This document shows, piece after piece, positions 57,971 to 64,000 of a stretch of DNA of 64,000 bases. The notes under the pieces are model-generated. The model searched no databases, was not told the origin of the DNA, and saw only the letters and a list, made by a program, of their open reading frames with translations. Each line of letters starts with the position of its first letter. Position 1 is the stretch's first letter. The translations under genes and the position numbers were made by a program. Source of the DNA: Streptomyces sp. Mut1 (GTDB lineage Bacteria; Actinomycetota; Actinomycetes; Streptomycetales; Streptomycetaceae); the NCBI RefSeq assembly GCF_030719295.1, contig NZ_CP120997.1:4723501-4787500 (forward strand). Reading direction: 5' to 3'.

Positions 57971-58351
57971 ATGGCACGCGTTTCAGGTGTTGACATCCCG
58001 CGCGAAAAGCGCGTGGAGGTTGCCCTCACCTACGTCTTCGGTATCGGGCGCACCCGGTCCAAGGAGATCCTCGCCGCCGCCGGCGTGAACCCGGACACCC
58101 GCGTTCGTGACCTGGCCGAAGAGGACCTGGTCAAGATCCGCGAGTACGTGGACGCCAACCTCCGCACCGAGGGTGACCTCCGCCGCGAGATCCAGGCCGA
58201 CATCCGCCGCAAGGTCGAGATCGGCTGCTACCAGGGTCTCCGTCACCGCCGCGGTCTGCCGGTCCACGGCCAGCGCACCAGCACCAACGCCCGTACCCGC
58301 AAGGGTCCGCGTCGCGCGATCGCCGGCAAGAAGAAGCCGGGCAAGAAGTAG
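57971..58351 (+). CDS. rpsM: 30S ribosomal protein S13
   Basis: S13, 126 residues, in the 30S head. [40 protein letters not shown] and the Lys-rich C-terminus GKKKPGKK are typical. TAACAACTGGAGCCATTGA precedes the ATG. The 194-base leader from rpmJ includes the small hairpin CCTCTCCCAGCGAGAGG near 57896-57912. Confidence 0.98.
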   Translation: MARVSGVDIPREKRVEVALTYVFGIGRTRSKEILAAAGVNPDTRVRDLAEEDLVKIREYVDANLRTEGDLRREIQADIRRKVEIGCYQGLRHRRGLPVHGQRTSTNARTRKGPRRAIAGKKKPGKK

Positions 58352-58456
58352 TCCTCAGCGGACGCACTGCGCGCGTCCGGATCTCCGGACAGGCGCAGCA
58401 ACCAGCGGTCTTCGCTGTAGGACCGATCACCTCCCCTCTCCATCTGGAGTCAAGAC

Positions 58457-58861
58457 ATGCCCCCCAAGGGTCGTCAGGGCGCAGCCAAGAAGGTGCGTCG
58501 CAAGGAAAAGAAGAACGTCGCTCACGGCCACGCGCACATCAAGAGCACGTTCAACAACACCATCGTCTCGATCACGGACCCCTCGGGCAACGTGATCTCC
58601 TGGGCCTCCGCCGGCCACGTCGGCTTCAAGGGCTCGCGCAAGTCCACCCCCTTCGCCGCGCAGATGGCCGCCGAGTCGGCCGCCCGCCGCGCGCAGGAGC
58701 ACGGCATGCGCAAGGTCGACGTCTTCGTGAAGGGTCCGGGCTCCGGCCGCGAGACCGCGATCCGCTCGCTCCAGGCCACGGGCCTGGAGGTCGGTTCGAT
58801 CCAGGACGTCACCCCGACGCCGCACAACGGCTGCCGTCCGCCGAAGCGTCGCCGCGTCTGA
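58457..58861 (+). CDS. rpsK: 30S ribosomal protein S11
   Basis: S11, 134 residues, on the platform near the mRNA exit. [20 protein letters not shown] and [16 protein letters not shown] are typical. TCTGGAGTCAAGAC precedes ATG 58457. A hairpin follows, which separates it from rpoA. Confidence 0.98.
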   Translation: MPPKGRQGAAKKVRRKEKKNVAHGHAHIKSTFNNTIVSITDPSGNVISWASAGHVGFKGSRKSTPFAAQMAAESAARRAQEHGMRKVDVFVKGPGSGRETAIRSLQATGLEVGSIQDVTPTPHNGCRPPKRRRV

Positions 58862-58901
58862 TCCGTCACGGCCGGTGACGGCCGTACGGCAGAAGCGTGG
58901 G

Positions 58902-58940
58902 TACGGGCGGTATGCCCCCTGCGGGGGTGTGCCGCCCGTA
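58902..58940 (+). terminator. Hairpin between rpsK and rpoA
   Basis: TACGGGCGG (58902-58910) pairs with CCGCCCGTA (58932-58940), with an inner CCCCC/GGGGG stem. Followed by TCCTTGTTTC. Probably partial termination before rpoA. Confidence 0.7.
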
Positions 58941-58999
58941 TCCTTGTTTCATCTGTCGGGTGTCAAATAGTGGGCGCCCACGACTGAAGGATTCACATC

Positions 59000-60022
59000 A
59001 TGCTGATCGCTCAGCGTCCGTCGCTGACCGAAGAGGTCGTCGACGAATTCCGCTCGCGGTTCGTCATCGAGCCGCTGGAGCCCGGCTTCGGCTACACGCT
59101 CGGCAACTCCCTGCGCCGCACGCTCCTCTCCTCGATCCCGGGTGCCGCTGTCACCAGCATCCGCATCGACGGTGTCCTGCACGAGTTCACCACCGTGCCG
59201 GGCGTCAAGGAGGACGTGACCGACCTCATCCTCAACATCAAGCAGCTGGTCGTCTCCTCGGAGCACGACGAGCCGGTCGTGATGTACCTGCGCAAGCAGG
59301 GCCCCGGCCTGGTCACCGCCGCGGACATCGCCCCGCCGGCCGGTGTCGAGGTGCACAACCCGGACCTGGTCCTGGCCACGCTGAACGGCAAGGGCAAGCT
59401 GGAGATGGAGCTGACCGTCGAGCGCGGTCGCGGCTACGTCTCCGCCGTCCAGAACAAGCAGGTCGGCCAGGAGATCGGCCGCATCCCGGTCGACTCCATC
59501 TACTCGCCGGTGCTCAAGGTCACGTACAAGGTCGAGGCGACCCGTGTCGAGCAGCGCACCGACTTCGACAAGCTGATCGTCGACGTCGAGACCAAGCAGG
59601 CCATGCGTCCCCGTGACGCCATGGCGTCGGCCGGTAAGACCCTGGTCGAGCTGTTCGGTCTGGCGCGCGAGCTCAACATCGACGCCGAGGGCATCGACAT
59701 GGGCCCGTCGCCGACGGACGCCGCGCTCGCGGCGGACCTGGCGCTGCCGATCGAGGAGCTGGAGCTCACGGTCCGCTCGTACAACTGCCTCAAGCGTGAG
59801 GGCATCCACTCGGTGGGCGAGCTGGTGGCCCGCTCCGAGGCGGACCTGCTCGACATCCGCAACTTCGGTGCGAAGTCGATCGACGAGGTCAAGGCGAAGC
59901 TGGCCGGTATGGGCCTGGCGCTGAAGGACTCGCCTCCCGGCTTCGACCCGACCGCCGCCGCGGACGCGTTCGGCGCGGACGACGACGCGGACGCGGGTTT
60001 CGTGGAGACCGAGCAGTACTAG
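59000..60022 (+). CDS. rpoA: RNA polymerase alpha subunit
   Basis: Alpha subunit, 340 residues: the assembly domain (1-235, with [20 protein letters not shown] and [20 protein letters not shown]), a linker and the C-terminal DNA-binding domain ([36 protein letters not shown]). The acidic end is typical of Streptomyces. GAAGGATTCACATC precedes ATG 59000. A leader of about 140 bases follows rpsK. Confidence 0.98.
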   Translation: MLIAQRPSLTEEVVDEFRSRFVIEPLEPGFGYTLGNSLRRTLLSSIPGAAVTSIRIDGVLHEFTTVPGVKEDVTDLILNIKQLVVSSEHDEPVVMYLRKQGPGLVTAADIAPPAGVEVHNPDLVLATLNGKGKLEMELTVERGRGYVSAVQNKQVGQEIGRIPVDSIYSPVLKVTYKVEATRVEQRTDFDKLIVDVETKQAMRPRDAMASAGKTLVELFGLARELNIDAEGIDMGPSPTDAALAADLALPIEELELTVRSYNCLKREGIHSVGELVARSEADLLDIRNFGAKSIDEVKAKLAGMGLALKDSPPGFDPTAAADAFGADDDADAGFVETEQY

Positions 60023-60077
60023 GTCGCCTCCGGCTGGGGTGCGCCTCTTTGAGGGGTGCCCCGGACCGGGCGAGGGC

Positions 60078-60112
60078 TTTTGTCCTCAATCGCCGGACGG
60101 GCTTGATTTTCG
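60078..60112 (+). repeat. Streptomyces intergenic repeat-like element
   Basis: The stretch around TGTCCTCAATCGCCGGACGG and the following GCTTGATTTTCGGG resembles a short sequence that recurs in intergenic regions of many Streptomyces genomes. It lies in the 232-base gap between rpoA and rplQ. Identification is from memory of the pattern, not from a search. Confidence 0.5.
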
Positions 60113-60254
60113 GGTTGGGGCCCGGATTTCGGGTGCGGATGCCGACTCGTGATTGGGTCGGTCCGGCGACAGCACACACTTCCGCGTGGCGACCGCCGCG
60201 TGGGAACTGACATCGGTACCTGATACGGCCGGTGCAGCACACAAGGAGAAAACC

Positions 60255-60731
60255 ATGCCGAAGCCCGCCAAGGGTGCCCGTCTGGGCGGCAGCGCAGCGC
60301 ACGAGAAGCTTCTGCTGAACAACCTCGCGAAGTCGCTGTTCGAGCACGGCCGCATCACCACGACCGAGGCCAAGGCCCGCCGCCTGCGTCCGGTCGCGGA
60401 GCGCTTCATCACCAAGGCGAAGAAGGGCGACATCCACAACCGTCGCCTGGTGCTGCAGTCGATCACGGACAAGGGCATCGTTCACACGCTCTTCACCGAG
60501 ATCGCCCCGCGGTACGAGAACCGCCCCGGTGGTTACACCCGCATCACCAAGATCGGCAACCGTCGTGGCGACAACGCCCCGATGGCCGTCATCGAGCTGG
60601 TCGAGGCGCTGACCGTGGCGCAGCAGGCCACCGGTGAGGCCGAGGCCGCCACCAAGCGTGCGGTCAAGGAAGACGCGGCCAAGCAGGACGAGACCCCGGT
60701 CGAGTCCGTCGAGGACGCGAAGGACGCCTGA
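60255..60731 (+). CDS. rplQ: 50S ribosomal protein L17 with acidic C-terminal tail
   Basis: L17, 158 residues. [40 protein letters not shown] and [20 protein letters not shown] are typical; E. coli L17 has 127 residues, and the extra part here is an Ala/Glu/Lys tail (about 125-158). ATG 60255 follows AAGGAGAAAACC; the frame from 60153 is rejected. truA follows after 88 bases and a hairpin. Confidence 0.97.
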   Translation: MPKPAKGARLGGSAAHEKLLLNNLAKSLFEHGRITTTEAKARRLRPVAERFITKAKKGDIHNRRLVLQSITDKGIVHTLFTEIAPRYENRPGGYTRITKIGNRRGDNAPMAVIELVEALTVAQQATGEAEAATKRAVKEDAAKQDETPVESVEDAKDA

Positions 60732-60747
60732 GCGTTCCGGAACCACT

Positions 60748-60789
60748 GAACGGGTCCGCATCACCCTCCGGGGCGGTGCGGGCCCGTTC
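60748..60789 (+). terminator. Terminator between rplQ and truA
   Basis: GAACGGGTCCGCA (60748-60760) pairs with TGCGGGCCCGTTC (60777-60789), with one G-T pair. Confidence 0.75.
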
Positions 60790-60819
60790 GGCTGTGCGGG
60801 ATCTTGAGAGGATGCGCTG

Positions 60820-61674
60820 GTGAGTGACGTGGTGGAGCCCGGCTTCGTACGGGTGCGGCTGGACCTGGCCTATGACGGCAAGGACTTCTCGGGCTGGGCG
60901 AAGCAGACCGCGCGGCGGACGGTCCAGGGGGAGATCGAGGATGCGCTGCGGACCGTGACCCGCTCCTCGCGCACGTACGACCTGACGGTGGCCGGGCGCA
61001 CCGATGCCGGGGTGCACGCCCGGGGTCAGGTGGCCCATGTGGACCTGCCGGCCGAGGTGTGGGCCGAGCACGCCGAGAAGCTGCTGCGGCGGCTGGCCGG
61101 GCGGATGGCGCCCGATGTGCGGGTGTGGCGGGCCGCGGAGGCCCCGGCGGGGTTCAACGCCCGGTTCTCGGCCCTGTGGCGCCGGTACGCCTACCGGGTG
61201 GCCGACCGGCCCGGCGGGGTCGACCCGCTGGTGCGGGGCCATGTGCTGTGGCACGACCGGCCGTTGGACGTGGCCGCGATGAACGCCGCCGCCGCGCGCA
61301 TGACCGGGGAGCACGACTTCGCCGCGTACTGCAAGAAGCGCGAGGGCGCGACGACCATCCGGACCTTGCAGAAACTGCGCTGGGTACGGGACGAGGCGTC
61401 CGGGATCATCACGGGGACCGTGCAGGCCGACGCCTTCTGCCACAACATGGTGCGCGCGCTGGTGGGAGCGATGCTGTTCGTGGGCGACGGGCGGCGCCCC
61501 GACCCGTGGCCGGCCGAGGTGCTGGCTGCCGGGGTGCGCGACCCGGGGGTGCATGTGGTGCGCCCGCACGGGCTGACGCTGGAGGAAGTGGCCTACCCGG
61601 CCGATGAGTTGCTGGCGGCGCGGGCGGTGGAGGCCCGCAATGTGCGGACCCTGCCGGGGGCGGGCTGCTGCTGA
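60820..61674 (+). CDS. truA: tRNA pseudouridine(38-40) synthase TruA
   Basis: Converts uridine to pseudouridine at positions 38-40 of the tRNA anticodon stem-loop; 284 residues. The catalytic Asp is D62 in [27 protein letters not shown] opens the fold and [11 protein letters not shown] is the helix typical of TruA. GTG 60820 follows GAGAGGATGCGCTG. The gene lies next to rplQ, as in other actinobacteria, and ends 10 bases before a convergent gene. Confidence 0.96.
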   Translation: MSDVVEPGFVRVRLDLAYDGKDFSGWAKQTARRTVQGEIEDALRTVTRSSRTYDLTVAGRTDAGVHARGQVAHVDLPAEVWAEHAEKLLRRLAGRMAPDVRVWRAAEAPAGFNARFSALWRRYAYRVADRPGGVDPLVRGHVLWHDRPLDVAAMNAAAARMTGEHDFAAYCKKREGATTIRTLQKLRWVRDEASGIITGTVQADAFCHNMVRALVGAMLFVGDGRRPDPWPAEVLAAGVRDPGVHVVRPHGLTLEEVAYPADELLAARAVEARNVRTLPGAGCC

Positions 61675-61684
61675 ACCGGGTGGC

Positions 61685-62548
61685 TCAGGTCGTGGTGATG
61701 TCCGCCGCGGCCGATGCCTGGACCTCGCCGCGGTGGCGGATCTGACGGAACGTGAAGTTCGTCAGGTCGTCGCCGACGGCGAACACGTTCTTGTCGGCCT
61801 TGGTGACGTTCTTGCCGTTGGTGAAGCCGCCGACCGTGAAGTACGCGTAACGGCCGTAGGAGTTGGCGGTACGGCGGCAGATCGCGCCGTCGCGGCAGAA
61901 GACGGGGACGCCCGATCCGCTGAGCGAGGCGAGGCCGCCGCTGGCCTGCTGGGCGGTCTTCTTGGCCTGGGCCTCGGTCTCGAAGACCGCTATGCCGACG
62001 GTGACCGCCACGCCGTCCAGGCTGTACGTGGCCCGGATGACCCGGTCGCAGCCGTTGGCGGTGAGGATCGAGCCGAGCGCGCCCTGGGTGGTGGTGGCGC
62101 ACTGGGTGGTGCTGTGGGTGGCGCCCTTGGTGTGGACGCGGTCGCCGGTGGTGAGGGTCTTGCCGGGGAAGAAGGCGTCGACGCTGATGGGCAGCCGGTC
62201 CTTCTTCGCGTCGGATATGTAGTCCTTGGGGTCCGGCGGGGGCGGTGGCGCCACCGAGGAGAAGGACGGTTCGGGCGCGGTGGTCTCGCTGGGCAGCGCG
62301 CTCGCCGACGGCAGCTCGCTGGCGTCCTTGCCGGCCGCGTCGTCGGAGTGGTTGCTGTTGGCCGAGATGACCGCGGTCGCCACGATCGCGGCGACCGCCG
62401 CGGTGGCCAGCGCGCCCCCGCCGATCAGCAGCCACTTCTTGCGTCTGGCGCGCGACTCGGACGCCTCGGCCAGCGCCTCCCAGTCCGGAGTCCCGCTGTT
62501 CCCCGGCCCCGCCGGCCCCCAGGAGGGCCCCCCTTGCCCAAAGCTCAT
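61685..62548 (-). CDS. Membrane-anchored protein of unknown function
   Basis: Protein of 287 residues, unrecognised. A cytoplasmic Gly/Pro-rich head (1-34) is followed by one transmembrane helix (about 39-62, KKWLLIGGGALATAAVAAIV) and a Ser/Pro-rich linker with PPPPPD. The outer domain (from DYISDAKKDRLPISVDAFF) has four cysteines (TQCAT, NGCDR, VFCRD, AICRR), probably two disulfides. It may be an extracellular binding or sensor protein. No ribosome binding site stands out before ATG 62548. Convergent with truA. Confidence 0.78.
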   Translation of the reverse strand: MSFGQGGPSWGPAGPGNSGTPDWEALAEASESRARRKKWLLIGGGALATAAVAAIVATAVISANSNHSDDAAGKDASELPSASALPSETTAPEPSFSSVAPPPPPDPKDYISDAKKDRLPISVDAFFPGKTLTTGDRVHTKGATHSTTQCATTTQGALGSILTANGCDRVIRATYSLDGVAVTVGIAVFETEAQAKKTAQQASGGLASLSGSGVPVFCRDGAICRRTANSYGRYAYFTVGGFTNGKNVTKADKNVFAVGDDLTNFTFRQIRHRGEVQASAAADITTT

Positions 62549-62614
62549 GCCGCGATCCTAGACCGAAGGTAAACCGGTTGGGCCAGGGCTTCGCGGCCCG
62601 TGACAATGCTGGGT

Positions 62615-64000
62615 ATGGGACATCTCGAAGCAGGCCATCTTGAGTACTACCTACCGGACGGGCGGGTGCTGCTCGGCGATGCTTCGTTCCGGGTGGCCGA
62701 CGGTGCCGTGGTCGCCCTCGTCGGGGCGAACGGCGCCGGGAAGACCACGCTGCTGCGGCTGCTCGCCGGGGAGCTCCAGCCGCACGGCGGCTCGGTCTCG
62801 GTGAGCGGCGGGCTCGGCGTGATGCGGCAGTTCGTCGGCTCCGTGCGCGACGAGCGTACGGTCCGCGACCTGCTGGTCTCCGTCGCCCAGCCCCGCATCC
62901 GGGAGGCCGCGCTCGCCGTCGACCGGGCCGAGGAGCGCATCCTCACCGTGGACGACGAGGCCGCGCAGATGGCGTACGCGCAGGCGCTGAGCGACTGGGC
63001 CGAGGTGCGCGGGTACGAGGCCGAGACGCTCTGGGACATGTGCACGATGGCCGCGCTCGGTGTCCCGTACGAGAAGGCGCAGTGGCGCGAGGTGCGCACG
63101 CTCTCCGGCGGTGAGCAGAAGCGGCTGGTCCTGGAGGCGCTGCTGCGCGGGCCCGACGAGGTGCTGCTGCTGGACGAGCCGGACAACTATCTGGACGTGC
63201 CGGGCAAGCGGTGGCTGGAGGAGAAGCTGAAGGAGACCCGTAAGACGGTCCTCTTCGTCTCCCACGACCGCGAGCTGCTGTCCCGGGCCGCGCAGAAGAT
63301 CGTCAGCGTGGAGCCGAGCCCGGCCGGCAGCGACGTCTGGGTGCACGGTGCCGGCTTCGACACGTACCACCAGGCCCGCAAGGAGCGGTTCGCGCGCTTC
63401 GAGGAGCTGCTGCGGCGCTGGGAGGAGGAGCACAAGCGGCTGAAGGCGCTCGTGCTGCGGCTGCGGCAGCAGGCGGCGAACAGCCCCGACATGGCGAGCC
63501 GCTACCACGCGATGCAGACCCGCTTCAAGAAGTTCGAGGACGCGGGGCCCCCGCCGGAGCCGCCGCGCGAGCAGGACATCCGGATGCGGCTGCGCGGCGG
63601 CCGCACCGGGGTGCGGGCGGTGACCTGTACGAATCTGGAGCTGACCGGCCTGATGAAGCCGTTCGACCTGGAGATCTACTACGGGGAACGGGTCGCGGTC
63701 CTCGGCTCCAACGGCTCGGGCAAGTCCCACTTCCTGCGGCTGCTGGCGGGTGAACCGGTCGCGCACACGGGGGAGTGGAAGCTCGGCGCGCGGGTGGTGC
63801 CCGGCCATTTCGCCCAGACCCACTCCCATCCGGAGCTGCTGGGCCGGACGCTGGTCGACATCCTGTGGACGGAGCACGCCAAGGACCGGGGCGCGGCGAT
63901 GTCCGTGCTGCGGCGCTATGAGCTGGAGCGGCAGGGCGACCAGGCGTTCGAGAAGCTGTCGGGCGGCCAGCAGGCCCGGCTCCAGATCCTGCTCCTGGAG
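62615..64000 (+). CDS. ABC-F family ATP-binding protein, 3' truncated by window end
   Basis: Soluble ATPase with two ABC domains and no membrane segments, the ABC-F type that acts on ribosomes (translation factor or antibiotic resistance). The frame has no stop before 64000, so the end is missing. First domain: Walker A GANGAGKTT (about 38-46), signature LSGGEQKRLVLE, Walker B VLLLDEPDNYLD, then SHDRELL. A charged coiled-coil linker (about residues 245-300) follows. Second domain: GSNGSGKS near 366, signature LSGGQQARLQ at the edge. ATG 62615 was chosen; ATG 62606, three codons upstream, is possible. Divergent from the gene at 62548. Confidence 0.93.
   Translation, partial: MGHLEAGHLEYYLPDGRVLLGDASFRVADGAVVALVGANGAGKTTLLRLLAGELQPHGGSVSVSGGLGVMRQFVGSVRDERTVRDLLVSVAQPRIREAALAVDRAEERILTVDDEAAQMAYAQALSDWAEVRGYEAETLWDMCTMAALGVPYEKAQWREVRTLSGGEQKRLVLEALLRGPDEVLLLDEPDNYLDVPGKRWLEEKLKETRKTVLFVSHDRELLSRAAQKIVSVEPSPAGSDVWVHGAGFDTYHQARKERFARFEELLRRWEEEHKRLKALVLRLRQQAANSPDMASRYHAMQTRFKKFEDAGPPPEPPREQDIRMRLRGGRTGVRAVTCTNLELTGLMKPFDLEIYYGERVAVLGSNGSGKSHFLRLLAGEPVAHTGEWKLGARVVPGHFAQTHSHPELLGRTLVDILWTEHAKDRGAAMSVLRRYELERQGDQAFEKLSGGQQARLQILLLE

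Overview
The window looks like a Streptomyces chromosome. It is very GC-rich, uses GTG and TTG starts, carries RpoB, RpoC and ribosomal proteins of actinobacterial type, and its gene order (tRNA-Trp, secE, nusG, rplKA, lipoprotein, rplJL, rpoBC, rpsLG, fusA, tuf, accessory block, S10/spc/alpha operons, truA) is the one I know from the core of Streptomyces chromosomes. The genus call is an inference from content; no species call is made.

Region 1 (1-6300) holds housekeeping and repair genes: the end of an HtpX-type protease, two small membrane proteins, a translationally coupled alkylation-repair pair (Ogt then AlkB), YajQ, tRNA-Tyr, a DUF523 protein, an NAD(P)H-binding protein and a cytosine-deaminase-like protein that has lost predicted metal ligands. 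Region 2 (6300-16010) has tRNA-Thr, tRNA-Met, rpmG, a HadA/HadB-like dehydratase pair, then an SDR/TetR/MFS block with matching operators, murB, a second TetR module with its own operator pair, adenosine deaminase and an aspartate aminotransferase.

Region 3 (16200-34480) is the transcription/translation core: tRNA-Trp, secE, nusG, rplK, rplA, a lipoprotein gene, rplJL, rpoBC, rpsL, rpsG, fusA and tuf, punctuated by strong hairpins. Region 4 (34480-43870) is an accessory block between tuf and rpsJ. It holds a repeat-rich HTH protein, a WhiJ-like module (anti-sigma-type ATPase, XRE/DUF5753 regulator, two DUF397 proteins), a secreted ricin-type lectin, an unrecognised secreted protein, and a two-gene RNA-repair cassette: RNA ligase plus polynucleotide kinase, then DUF504 plus EEP nuclease plus nucleotidyltransferase.

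Region 5 (43870-62550) runs through the S10, spc and alpha operons (rpsJ to rplQ, with secY, adk, map, infA and rpmJ) to truA, a convergent membrane-anchored protein and the start of an ABC-F gene cut by the window end.

The most interesting items are the RNA-repair cassette, a leader element almost identical (24 of 25 bases) in front of the str and S10 operons, the two TetR operator pairs, and the deaminase-like protein lacking key residues. No CRISPR array, insertion sequence or prophage was seen.
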